Both the position numbers and the translations under genes were made by a program. DNA of 42,734 nucleotides from an uncultured Meiothermus sp. (GTDB lineage: Bacteria > Deinococcota > Deinococci > Deinococcales > Thermaceae), in assembly GCF_937863175.1 (NCBI RefSeq), contig NZ_CALMCQ010000124.1, forward strand, positions 1 through 42,734. The letters are read 5' to 3'. Of the stretch, positions 33,312 through 41,136 are shown piece by piece; position 1 is the first letter of the stretch; every line of letters starts with the position of its first letter. A model generated the notes under the pieces. The model saw nothing but the letters and a program-made list of their open reading frames with translations. It was not told where the DNA came from and ran no database searches.

Positions 33312-33502
33312 CAATGAGCACAATGTAGCATGGCAAGAGCAGACCTGCGAGTGCGAAATCACGTTCCGACCGCTGCAATGCCTCCAGACAAGGGTCGCCC
33401 CCAAATGTCGCTCGCTTCGACACATGGCTTAGATGTGTATATTATGAGACAGAATTTCGACACATACCATTGCACTAAACCTTGAATTTTGCGAGTGGTT
33501 TG

Positions 33503-33508
33503 TACGAT
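33503..33508 (+). promoter_or_regulatory. -10 box of hsdR
   Basis: TACGAT ends 9 nt before the GTG start of hsdR. The same hexamer lies at the same relative place before the chimera at 32007. It indicates that hsdR is transcribed separately from hsdMS. Confidence 0.4.
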
Positions 33509-33517
33509 GGATATACC

Positions 33518-36500
33518 GTGAACGCCTTCAGCGAGAACACTGTCGAGCAGGCCACCCTCGAGTGGCTCCGCAGCATGGGCTACGAGTACCAGTTCGGCCC
33601 CAGCATCGCCCCCGAAGAACCCAAGGCCGAGCGCGAGAGCTACCGCCAGGTGCTGCTGTTGGGCAGGCTGCGCGATGCGCTGGTTCGTCTCAATCCGGGC
33701 CTGCCCCAGGCCGCGCTGGACGAGGCCATCCGCAAAATCGGCACCCTGGAACACCCCAGCCTGATGCAGAACAACCGGGCTTTCCACAGGATGCTCACCG
33801 ACGGCCTGGAGGTGGAGATACTCTGGGAAGGCCAGCCCAGGGGGTACCGGGTGCAACTGCTGGATTATGCCAGCCCGGACAACAACAACTGGCTGGCGGT
33901 GAACCAGTTCACCATCCAGGAGGGCCCGGTCGAGCGCCGCCCGGACGTGCTGGTCTTCTTGAACGGCATCCCGGTGGCCATCTTTGAACTCAAAAACCTC
34001 AAGGACGAGCGGGCCACGGTTGGCAAAGCCTACGACCAGCTCCAGACCTATGCGCAGCAAATTCCCCGTCTGTTCGTCTACAACGTCTTGCAGGTGATCT
34101 CGGACGGCCTTGCGGCCCGGCTGGGCTGCCTGGGGGCCGATTTTGAGCGCTTCCTGGCCTGGAAGACCGTCACCGGCCAGGAGGTGCTGAGCGAGTCGCT
34201 GGAGACCCTGACCAAGGGGGTGTTTGACCGGGCGCGGCTGCTGCAACTGATCCGGCACTTCGTGACCTTCGAGGACGACACCAGAAACATCAGCAAAAAG
34301 CTTGCGGCCTACCACCAGTTCCACGCGGTGCAGAAAGCGCTGGACTCGGTGAAGGCGGCCAGCCAGGGCAGCGCCGAAGAGGGGAAACGCGGGCGTGGAG
34401 GGGTAATCTGGCACACCCAGGGCTCGGGCAAGAGCCTGACCATGACCTTTTTCGCGGGCAGGCTGGTGCTCGAGCCCGCCCTGCAAAACCCCACCATCGT
34501 GGTCATCACCGACCGCAACGACCTGGATGACCAGCTCTTCGACACCTTCTCCTACAGCGCCCAGTTGCTGCGCCAGCAGCCGGTGCAGGCCGAGAGCCGC
34601 GCCCATCTGCGAAAGCTGCTGGCGGTGCAGTCGGGCGGGGTGGTCTTTACCACCATCCAGAAGTTTTTGCCCGAGGAGCGCGGCGACAAGTTTCCTACCC
34701 TGTCCGAGCGGTCCAACGTGGTGGTGCTGGTGGACGAGGCCCACCGCACCCAGTACGGTTTCGCCGCCAGGGTGGACGAACTGGGGCGCACCGCCTACGG
34801 CTTCGCCCGCAACCTGCGCGATGCCCTTCCCAACGCGACTTATGTGGGCTTTACCGGAACCCCCATCGAGTTCGGCGACGTGCGCAACACCCGGGCGGTC
34901 TTCGGCGACTACATTGATATCTACGATATTGAGCGGGCCATTGCCGACAACGCTACCCGACCCATTTTCTACGAGAGCCGCCTGGCCCGGCTGAGCCTCG
35001 AGGAGGCCGAGAAGCCTAAGCTCGACCAGCAGTTCGAAGAGGTCACCGAGAACGAAGAACGCGAGAGCCGGGAGAGGCTTAAGAGCAGATGGGCACAGCT
35101 CGAGGCCCTGGTGGGTACCCCCAAACGCATCGGGCAGATCGCCGACGACCTGGTCAGGCATTTCGAGCAACGCCAGACGGCCCTCAAGGGCAAGGGCATG
35201 ATCGTCTGCATGAGCCGCCGCATCTGTGTGGACCTGTACAACGCCCTGACCCAGCGCCGCCCCCAGTGGCACCACCCCGCCGACGACAAGGGCTTTCTCA
35301 AGGTGGTGATGACCGGCTCGGCCAGCGACCCCGCTGCCTGGCAGGCTCACATCCGCTCAAAGGCCCGCACCAAAGAGATCGCCAGGCGCTTCCGCGACCC
35401 CGGGTCCGACTTTGGACTGGTCATCGTGCGCGACATGTGGCTCACCGGCCTCGACGTGCCCAGTCTGCATACCATGTACCTTGACAAGCCCATGCAGGGC
35501 CACAACCTGATGCAGGCCATCGCCCGGGTCAACCGGGTCTTCAAGGACAAGCCCGGCGGCCTGGTGGTGGACTACATCGGCATCGCCAGCAGCCTGCGCG
35601 AGGCCCTGGCGGTCTACACCCAGAGCGGCGGACAGGGCCAGCCAGTGCTGGATCAAGACCTGGCGCTACGGGCCTTCGAGGACAGGCTCTCGGTCTGCCG
35701 GGGCCTCTTTCACGGCTTCGATTACACCGACTTTTTGGAGGGCACGCCGGCCGAGAAGCTCGAGGTTCTGCGAGACGCTCAGGACTTTATTCTCGACCCT
35801 AAGGTTCTGGACGGGCGGGAGCGCTTCCTCAAGGCCGCCACCGAGCTTGCCCAGGCTTTCGCGCTGATTGCCGCCACCGACGAGGGCGCCAGAGCCCAGG
35901 ACGAGGTGGCGTTCTTTCTCACGGTCAGGGCCGCCCTTGCCAAGCCCACTGAGAGCCAGAAGCAGCAGGCCCGGGCCGACCTGGGGGCGGCCATCCAGCA
36001 GCTGATAGACAAAGCCATCGCCCCTACCGGGGTCATAGACATCTTCGAGGCTGCTGGACTGCAAAAACCCGATATCTCGATCCTGTCCGAGAGCTTCCTG
36101 GCCGAGGTGCGCCAGATGCCCCAGCGCAACCTGGCGGTGGAGATGCTCGAGCGGCTGCTGAGCGACGAGATCCGGCTCAGGTCGAAAAAGAACCTGATTG
36201 AGTCCAGGGCCTTCTCCGAAAAGCTCCTGGCTGCCCTTGCCAAGTACCAGAACCGCGCCATCGAGACTGCCCAGGTGATCGAGGAACTGATCGCCCTGGC
36301 CCGCGAGATGCGGGAGTCGCGCAGCCGGGGCGAGAGGCTGGGGCTGAGCGAGGACGAGATAGCCTTTTACGACGCGCTGGAGGTCAACGACTCGGCGGTA
36401 CAGGTCATGGGCGACGAGGCCCTGAAGACGATCGCCCGCGAGCTGGCCGAGACGGTGCGCAAGAACACCACCATTGACTGGTCGGTGCGCGAGCAGGTGC

Positions 36501-36634
36501 GGGCCAATCTGCGCCGGCTGGTCAAGCGGGTGCTGCGCAAGCACGGCTACCCGCCCGACAGGCAGGAGAAGGCGGCTCGGGTGGTGCTCGAGCAGGCCGA
36601 ACTGCTGGTCAAGGCCGAGGCAGAGGAGACATAA
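33518..36634 (+). CDS. hsdR: Type I restriction endonuclease subunit HsdR
   Basis: The 1038-aa protein is intact. The N-terminal nuclease has [20 protein letters not shown] near residues 142-161, the PD-ExK core. The translocase has Walker [11 protein letters not shown] (about 303), the DEAH box [10 protein letters not shown] (about 405), motif III GFTGTP (about 445), and late helicase motifs including QAIARVNR. A long helical C-terminus follows. It would translocate and cut DNA with HsdM and HsdS, so it has no obvious active partners encoded here. The GTG at 33518 is chosen by alignment with two other hsdR starts in the island; an in-frame ATG at 33482 would add 12 residues. Confidence 0.95.
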   Translation: MNAFSENTVEQATLEWLRSMGYEYQFGPSIAPEEPKAERESYRQVLLLGRLRDALVRLNPGLPQAALDEAIRKIGTLEHPSLMQNNRAFHRMLTDGLEVEILWEGQPRGYRVQLLDYASPDNNNWLAVNQFTIQEGPVERRPDVLVFLNGIPVAIFELKNLKDERATVGKAYDQLQTYAQQIPRLFVYNVLQVISDGLAARLGCLGADFERFLAWKTVTGQEVLSESLETLTKGVFDRARLLQLIRHFVTFEDDTRNISKKLAAYHQFHAVQKALDSVKAASQGSAEEGKRGRGGVIWHTQGSGKSLTMTFFAGRLVLEPALQNPTIVVITDRNDLDDQLFDTFSYSAQLLRQQPVQAESRAHLRKLLAVQSGGVVFTTIQKFLPEERGDKFPTLSERSNVVVLVDEAHRTQYGFAARVDELGRTAYGFARNLRDALPNATYVGFTGTPIEFGDVRNTRAVFGDYIDIYDIERAIADNATRPIFYESRLARLSLEEAEKPKLDQQFEEVTENEERESRERLKSRWAQLEALVGTPKRIGQIADDLVRHFEQRQTALKGKGMIVCMSRRICVDLYNALTQRRPQWHHPADDKGFLKVVMTGSASDPAAWQAHIRSKARTKEIARRFRDPGSDFGLVIVRDMWLTGLDVPSLHTMYLDKPMQGHNLMQAIARVNRVFKDKPGGLVVDYIGIASSLREALAVYTQSGGQGQPVLDQDLALRAFEDRLSVCRGLFHGFDYTDFLEGTPAEKLEVLRDAQDFILDPKVLDGRERFLKAATELAQAFALIAATDEGARAQDEVAFFLTVRAALAKPTESQKQQARADLGAAIQQLIDKAIAPTGVIDIFEAAGLQKPDISILSESFLAEVRQMPQRNLAVEMLERLLSDEIRLRSKKNLIESRAFSEKLLAALAKYQNRAIETAQVIEELIALAREMRESRSRGERLGLSEDEIAFYDALEVNDSAVQVMGDEALKTIARELAETVRKNTTIDWSVREQVRANLRRLVKRVLRKHGYPPDRQEKAARVVLEQAELLVKAEAEET

Positions 36635-36740
36635 GGGGGCGCGGCGGGCCTACCTCTTGCCCCTGTTGCGCCCGCCAGCTGCTGTCTCTCGCGCCCCAAA
36701 ACCATCCGCTAGGGCGGCCAGCACCCTCGAGCGCGGCGAT

Positions 36741-37037
36741 GTGATCGGGATGCAGGGCATGAGGGGTGCGGCCACCGCACCCCACGTGGATATGGAGTTC
36801 TGGAAAGGTGGAAACCGCCTCGAAAACATGGGGGATTTTCTGAAGTTCTACATGCAGGACAAAGAAAAACCAGGAGCCAGCCTCCCACAGTCGCAACAGC
36901 AGACCATGCGGGTGGTGGAACATGTGGGGTTGGACAACATCCAGGTGCGCGGCCTAGATCAGGCGCGGGCGCAGGAAGTCAAGAAGGCCGCCGTGGAGAT
37001 GGTGAGGGCAATTGTGCCCAACTACAAAGGCACCTGA
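36741..37037 (+). pseudogene. Decayed fragment resembling the end of an M23 peptidase
   Basis: The open frame runs GDVIGMQGMRGAATAPHVDM, then EFWKGGNRLENMGDFLKFY and an unfamiliar helical tail. The pattern recalls the M23 (lysostaphin-type) motif GD-IG--G--G-STGPHLHFE. The catalytic HLH has become HVD, and the N-terminal part is absent or overlaps hsdR. A GTG at 36741 or an ATG at 36750 could start a protein of 90-100 aa. Phage lysis genes are a possible source. I am unsure that it is expressed. Confidence 0.4.
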
Positions 37038-37050
37038 AGCCCGGACAAGG

Positions 37051-37088
37051 AACATCAGCACCGCTTCAGGAGCGGTGCTGATGTTTTT
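37051..37088 (+). terminator. Strong intrinsic terminator
   Basis: A perfect 15-bp stem (AACATCAGCACCGCT and its complement) surrounds the loop TCAGG, and further T residues follow. It closes the hsdR transcription unit. Confidence 0.92.
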
Positions 37089-37139
37089 GAACAAGGGAAG
37101 CAGAGCAATCCTACTAGGGTGGATGAAAGGAGATCATTT

Positions 37140-37706
37140 ATGCCCCGCTTTCTGGCATTTCTAATTGCCCTTTTGTTGAGCACTTCTGCGATTGCCCAGC
37201 TTCGACTGGCGGGCTACATCCCGACCGCTCGCTCCGAAATGTTCGGTGTGAATCTATACCCCACCGCCCACGCCTACCCAGCAAATCATAAGGTTCACCG
37301 CACCCTGACTGGCGTTATGAGGATAGGTCTTGAGCAGGTCGGAGGCGGACGGTGTTTGGGGGGAATGGAGCTGCGGTTGTGGCAGGCACCGCAGCCCGTT
37401 GATTCCTTGTTGAGGTTCCTCAGTGCCTTGGAGTCACAGGGGTATCGCATGACTGACTTCTCTGATGGGTTGCCGCCAAACCAATTAACCTACCTACTTC
37501 AGAGGCGCGATCAGAGCTTCGTAGTGTTCTTCAGTGTGGGCAACCAGAATGTCCTCTACACCGCTTGCAAGGTGTCCTCAGCCGCCACAGCGGCCCCGAC
37601 CCTCCCCGACCGCCCTAACGCCCCGCCGTTGCACGTTCAGCGCTGCTGGGTATCACCCTTCCCCGGTTCGCCACCGCCTACGTGCCTGATAGCGTGGAGT
37701 TTATAG
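37140..37706 (+). CDS. Secreted protein of unknown function (tandem copy 1)
   Basis: The 188-aa precursor has a clear signal peptide, MPRFLAFLIALLLSTSAIAQ. I do not recognise the mature domain. Its core reads GMELRLWQAP, L--LESQGYRMTD, RDQSFVVFF and LYTACKV. The next gene carries a similar pattern. AAAGGAGATC lies before the ATG. The last 35 residues (from about APTLPD) are Pro-rich. They may be out of frame relative to the second copy, so the two could be one frameshifted two-domain gene. Confidence 0.6.
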   Translation: MPRFLAFLIALLLSTSAIAQLRLAGYIPTARSEMFGVNLYPTAHAYPANHKVHRTLTGVMRIGLEQVGGGRCLGGMELRLWQAPQPVDSLLRFLSALESQGYRMTDFSDGLPPNQLTYLLQRRDQSFVVFFSVGNQNVLYTACKVSSAATAAPTLPDRPNAPPLHVQRCWVSPFPGSPPPTCLIAWSL

Positions 37707-37975
37707 AGGCCCGTGCAAGTTTTTTCGAGACTCTCCAGCGCAACAACTATGCCGAGTGCCTGAGTAACAGCGAGTTCAGGCTATGGGAGGACATCCGGGA
37801 TGGGGGACAGTTACGCACAACACTGGTCGCGGCGATCCGGGGAGCCGGATACGTTCTCGAGGGGGTTCTGGCCCCAGACGCGCTTCACGTATTCACGAAG
37901 GGTTCAAGGCTATTCGTTGTGCAGATTACTGCCACTCCAACTCGCGTTGCTTTGGCAGCCTGCGAAGTGCGCTGA
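37682..37975 (+). CDS. Related protein of unknown function (tandem copy 2)
   Basis: The 97-aa frame contains NSEFRLWEDI, then AAIRGAGYVLEG, LFVVQ and VALAACEV. These match copy 1 in the order EFRLW, GY, FVV, AC-V. The frame opens upstream after a TAA near 37615 and reads ALLGITLPRFATA before the GTG, like the end of a signal peptide. The true start may therefore lie upstream at a lost or unusual codon. It is either a second secreted paralogue or the second domain of a frameshifted gene. Confidence 0.5.
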   Translation: MPDSVEFIEARASFFETLQRNNYAECLSNSEFRLWEDIRDGGQLRTTLVAAIRGAGYVLEGVLAPDALHVFTKGSRLFVVQITATPTRVALAACEVR

Positions 37976-37977
37976 CC

Positions 37978-38715
37978 CTACACCCCAAAATCGAAATCGA
38001 GCCGTTGTGGGTTCATCAACTCCCGCCTTAGCCGCTCCGCTGCCAAAGCGGCCTGTTCAGGCGGAAAAGTCTCGAGCGCGATCCTCCAGGTCACTCCGAA
38101 GAAGAGCAGGAACTGCTGCTTGGCCTTCTCGTTCGACATCCGGTCTTTGATCTCGGCGCGGGTGCGCTCCATCTTGATGATCTCGGTCGCGTAGTCCAAG
38201 ACCTGATCGCCTCCCCTAACAACCTCCCTGAGCCAGCGGTGCAGCGCGTGGACGTGGGGGCGCAGGGCGCGAACGTCTATGCCGTCCCCATCAAAGAGGG
38301 AGCGCTCGAGTTCGGCATCCAGCGGGGCCAGCAGCTCACCCAGGCTTTTCCCGCCCATCGCCGCCACCCAGCGGTTCAGGGCCACTTCGAGGCTGCTCTT
38401 GGCTACGGCTAACTCGTCGTCGGTGGCGTGGTTGTCCTTGAGAGCTTCGTGGATGCGGTCAATCAGGGTGAAGGGGCTGTCGTACTCTATGCCCGAGTAA
38501 AGACGGTGCTTCACGGAGGCAGTGGTGGGGTCTTGGCGCTTGCCCTCCCGTACTCGCTTGGGGTAGCCCGCTCCGTGCGTGGAGCAAACCCGGAGGCCCT
38601 TCACGGCGGGCTTTTTACACTGCTCCCCAGAGCCGTGCGCCCTAGCCTGGCAGCGGGCAGGATGGCCCCTGAGATGATTGCAGAAAGGCTCGAGGCGGTC
38701 GTCTATGCCTTCCAT
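37978..38715 (-). CDS. Mobile-element protein with N-terminal zinc-type CxnC-CxxH motif
   Basis: The 245-aa protein has C22, C33, C44 and H47 in RCQAR, EQCKKPAVKG and VCSTHGAG. This short zinc-binding lead-in is common in phage and integrative-element proteins, where it is usually HGG. A Lys/Arg-rich segment and a helical body follow (residues 75-245, with an IIKMERTRAEIKDRMSNEKAKQQ coiled-coil-like part). The function is unknown; terminase-small-subunit-like or DNA-binding roles are possible. It converges with the secreted-protein genes. Confidence 0.6.
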   Translation of the reverse strand: MEGIDDRLEPFCNHLRGHPARCQARAHGSGEQCKKPAVKGLRVCSTHGAGYPKRVREGKRQDPTTASVKHRLYSGIEYDSPFTLIDRIHEALKDNHATDDELAVAKSSLEVALNRWVAAMGGKSLGELLAPLDAELERSLFDGDGIDVRALRPHVHALHRWLREVVRGGDQVLDYATEIIKMERTRAEIKDRMSNEKAKQQFLLFFGVTWRIALETFPPEQAALAAERLRRELMNPQRLDFDFGV

Positions 38716-38796
38716 ACCTACACCCTAGCACTAACGTCCATAGGGCTCCCCAGACACCCCCTTCCCTTTGTCCTATCCTCCAATACCTCACCCAAG

Positions 38797-38831
38797 GTAT
38801 GCCCCACCCCACGCTGTGTATGCCCTACCCC
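38797..38831 (+). promoter_or_regulatory. Tandem 14-bp repeats before the HTH gene
   Basis: GTATGCCCCACCCC (38797-38810) and GTATGCCCTACCCC (38818-38831) are 21 bp apart, two DNA turns. CTATGCC follows, and CCCTAC/GTAGGG forms a small inverted repeat up to the start codon. This looks like an operator for the HTH protein encoded just downstream. Confidence 0.45.
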
Positions 38832-38852
38832 TATGCCGTGTAGGGTGGAATC

Positions 38853-39200
38853 ATGGACAAGAAACAACGGCAGGTCGAGGCCCAAGTAGCAAGTGAAATC
38901 CGCCGGATCATCAAGGTGCAAGGCAGGACGCAGGTAGGCCTCTCGAGAGCCCTCAAGGTGGGCGACAAGCAGGTCACCACCTACCTATCGGGTGGGCGAG
39001 GGCTGCTCACGGGAACCGCCAGAAGGATGCTGGCTGCACTGCGGGTCAGGGTACGCCTCGAGCCTATTCCTCCCACCTGTGGTGACTGCGCCTTCTTCAA
39101 CTCCAAACTCCATCGTTGCAAGCACTCCAGCCACGGCAACAAGGTCGTGCCGACCTACCAGGACACGCCAGGCTGTCCGAGTTGGGAGATGCTCGAGTAG
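38853..39200 (+). CDS. XRE-like HTH regulator with C-terminal cysteine cluster
   Basis: The 115-aa protein has an N-terminal helix-turn-helix (RTQVGLSRALKVGDKQVTTYLSGGRG, about 25-50). Four cysteines follow (C76, C79, C89, C108) that could bind zinc or a metal cluster. It is a paralogue of the HTH gene split by the IS at 41053: both share VEAQ, an I-R---K-G-T core and Y-G-GLLT-T. Phage-type repressors of mobile elements are the nearest analogy. Repeats just upstream suggest autoregulation. Confidence 0.7.
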   Translation: MDKKQRQVEAQVASEIRRIIKVQGRTQVGLSRALKVGDKQVTTYLSGGRGLLTGTARRMLAALRVRVRLEPIPPTCGDCAFFNSKLHRCKHSSHGNKVVPTYQDTPGCPSWEMLE

Positions 39201-39222
39201 GGTAGCGTTTCAAACGCTACCC
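39200..39222 (+). terminator. Perfect 11-bp inverted repeat after the HTH gene
   Basis: GGGTAGCGTTT and AAACGCTACCC flank a single C, overlapping the stop codon. Without a T-tract, it may be a bidirectional terminator in cruciform or hairpin form, or a protein-binding palindrome. Confidence 0.5.
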
Positions 39223-39479
39223 ATCCCCACCTCAGCCCTTGTCGGGGAAAATGAAGTTGTCGCAAACTCCGACAGCTTCGGCATATGCGTTGGTGCGGGC
39301 GAACTTCACGACCTCGACGCTGTTTCATAAACCCCGCGTTTCAAAAGCGAGGTGTCCAAGTCACGGTCATATGCCGCACCCCCACCCCACGCAGGGTGTA
39401 GTATTGAGGTGTCCCCAACAGGCCAAAATCCAGTACCCCAAAAGCGACTCCCCTTCCGAAGGGAGCCGAAGGAGGATTC
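39223..39479 (+). other. Intergenic stretch in the island
   Basis: No gene is supported here. A short inverted repeat CTCCCCTTCC/GAAGGGAG lies near 39449-39466, just before the GGAGG of a small possible gene. Confidence 0.35.
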
Positions 39480-39659
39480 ATGCTCACACAGAAATACAGC
39501 CAAGCCCTCGAGTACACCTTCAACTGTCTGGTATTGTCCAGGGACAGGCTGTGCATCCCAAGAACCTCGGGGGGAGCGGACGTGGCCTCAGGGCGATGTC
39601 ATGTACGATGTAGCTGTGCAGCGCTGTCCAGCTCGCAGTTATTGTGCCGCAGGATGTAG
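39480..39659 (+). CDS. Possible small ORF before the HD hydrolase
   Basis: An ATG 4 nt after AAGGAGG opens a 59-codon frame, MLTQKYSQALEYTF and then a Cys/Ser-rich tail. The first residues resemble the opening of the HD gene that follows (TRFREALAYAATVH). It may be a truncated relative or a small leader gene. The tail is not protein-like, so I am unsure. Confidence 0.3.
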   Translation: MLTQKYSQALEYTFNCLVLSRDRLCIPRTSGGADVASGRCHVRCSCAALSSSQLLCRRM

Positions 39660-39682
39660 ATTTGCCCGGAGGTGATGGATAG

Positions 39683-40279
39683 GTGGAAACCCCTCAGCTT
39701 GGAACCCGTTTCAGGGAAGCCCTGGCATACGCAGCTACGGTGCATAACGGCCAGCGCAAAAAAGGAACCAGCATTCCCTACGTGTCGCACCTGCTGGCGG
39801 TTTGCGCCATCGTCTTGGAGCACGGTGGCGACGAGGAGGAGGCAGTTGCGGCCCTCCTTCATGACACCCTGGAGGATCACCCGGAGCTGGTCACCCGAGA
39901 GGACCTTCGCCAGCGTTTTGGAGAGCGGGTCGTCAGGATTATCGAGGGCTGTACCGACACGCCGCCGAACTATCATGGGGGTGCGAAACCTCCCTGGCAC
40001 GAGCGCAAGAGGCAGTCCGTCGAGCACATCCGGCAGCAGGGCTCGGAGTTCGCACGGGTGGCTCTTGCCGATAAGCTCCATAATGCACGGGCCATCCTGG
40101 CCGACTACAGGCGGATCGGCGATGAACTATGGTTGCGGTTCAACGCGGGCAAGGAAGACCAGTTGTGGTACTACCGGGAGTTGGTTGGCGCCTTCAGGGA
40201 GGCGCAGGCTCCGATCCGAATGGTGGAGGAGTTCAACGATGTGGTGTCTGAGCTCGAGCGACTGGCAGGAGCGGCATAA
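39683..40279 (+). CDS. SpoT/MESH1-like HD-domain hydrolase
   Basis: The 198-aa protein is a stand-alone HD domain of the RelA/SpoT hydrolase kind. H36 in YVSH, H60-D61 in LLHDTLED, the following E64-D65, and D130 in ADKLHNA form the metal and catalytic set. Such small enzymes hydrolyse (p)ppGpp or related nucleotides such as NADPH. No synthetase domain is present. GGAGGTGAT is an ideal ribosome-binding site 6 nt before the GTG. Within a defence island it may counter alarmone-type toxins or tune growth arrest. Confidence 0.85.
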   Translation: METPQLGTRFREALAYAATVHNGQRKKGTSIPYVSHLLAVCAIVLEHGGDEEEAVAALLHDTLEDHPELVTREDLRQRFGERVVRIIEGCTDTPPNYHGGAKPPWHERKRQSVEHIRQQGSEFARVALADKLHNARAILADYRRIGDELWLRFNAGKEDQLWYYRELVGAFREAQAPIRMVEEFNDVVSELERLAGAA

Positions 40280-40442
40280 CCGACCGCTAATCACTTAACC
40301 CAGAACGAGAGTCCGGCTAATGCCAGAGAGGTAACAACCACGACCAAACAATGGTCGGTGAAATCGCGTACACTGCTCTGCTCTCTCCGCTACCGCCACT
40401 ACGCCATCCGAAGTGCGCTACTGACAAATCTCCCAAATCGCC

Positions 40443-40799
40443 TTACTGCACTAGGTTGGCAGGCCCCATGTCGGGGTCAACCAGCCGGTAGGGGCTTTCA
40501 TCGTCTGGCCAGTAACTTTCGCCGTCATACACCTCACCGTATTGCACTTTGGCGGCGTAGTGATGCAAGGCGGCCTCGAACATACCGCTCTCAGACGGAT
40601 ACAATCCTGCCAACCGTCGGCGGGTTTCTGGCTCATCGCTACCCCCCAGGAAATAGAGGGCGCGATTCTGGGCATAGAAACGCCGTAACAGCCGCTTGAT
40701 AAACCACCAGAATGGCCCAAACGCCCGGTAAGAAGCAGGGTCGTTTTCCAGTAGCTGCACTACTCCTCGTAACTGCTCGGGTCGAATCTCCATAGTCAT
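40443..40799 (-). CDS. Hypothetical protein
   Basis: The 118-aa protein (MTMEIRPEQL...) is not recognised. It is helical in the first half, with FWWFIKRLLRRFYAQN near residue 45, and acidic and Tyr-rich at the end (YGEVYDGESYWPDDE, then YRLVDPD). An in-frame ATG at 40838 would add 13 residues; the ATGs at 40799 and 40793 fit the compositional change better. It has no neighbours in the same direction. Confidence 0.5.
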   Translation of the reverse strand: MTMEIRPEQLRGVVQLLENDPASYRAFGPFWWFIKRLLRRFYAQNRALYFLGGSDEPETRRRLAGLYPSESGMFEAALHHYAAKVQYGEVYDGESYWPDDESPYRLVDPDMGPANLVQ

Positions 40800-40973
40800 G
40801 CCTGATGGGCGTACTCCTCTCCATATTACCAGTGGCAATCATCACCAGCGAGGCTTTGTCATCATGTAGCAGTTTTAGGTTGGCGAAGCTCTAATCCCTG
40901 TCCGCCATGCCCCGATTGTCGGTGACAGTGATATTTTTCCCGACTCCCAGGATTGTCAGCAATGGCTCTAAGG

Positions 40974-41033
40974 TAAGTCTTAGGGACTTGCAATATAAGT
41001 CGTGAAGACTTATACTCAGTCCCAAGGGCTTAT
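40974..41033 (+). promoter_or_regulatory. Three phased operator palindromes over a promoter
   Basis: The motif ATAAGTC-N5-GACTTAT is perfect at 40995-41013. Related copies are centred at 40982 (AAGTC-N5-GACTT) and 41024 (CAGTC-N5-GGCTT). The centres are 22 and 20 bp apart. A promoter lies within them: TTGCAA (40988-40993), 17 bp, TATACT (41011-41016). The middle site fills the spacer, the first covers the -35, and the third covers the start site. This is the layout of a phage-like repressor control region for the HTH gene at 41053. Confidence 0.7.
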
Positions 41034-41136
41034 AGCTGTGTATGCTTCGGAGATGAGACGAGTGGAAGCCCAACTGCTGGAGCAGATCGAGCGGGTCATG
41101 CGAATCAAGGGGAAAACCCTAAGGTGGACCCCTCTG

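Noticed and set aside
33359-35350. A 663-codon open frame on the minus strand inside hsdR
   Set aside because: It is a shadow of a GC-rich gene. It is Gly/Val/Leu/His-rich without any motif, while the plus-strand hsdR has all family motifs in order.
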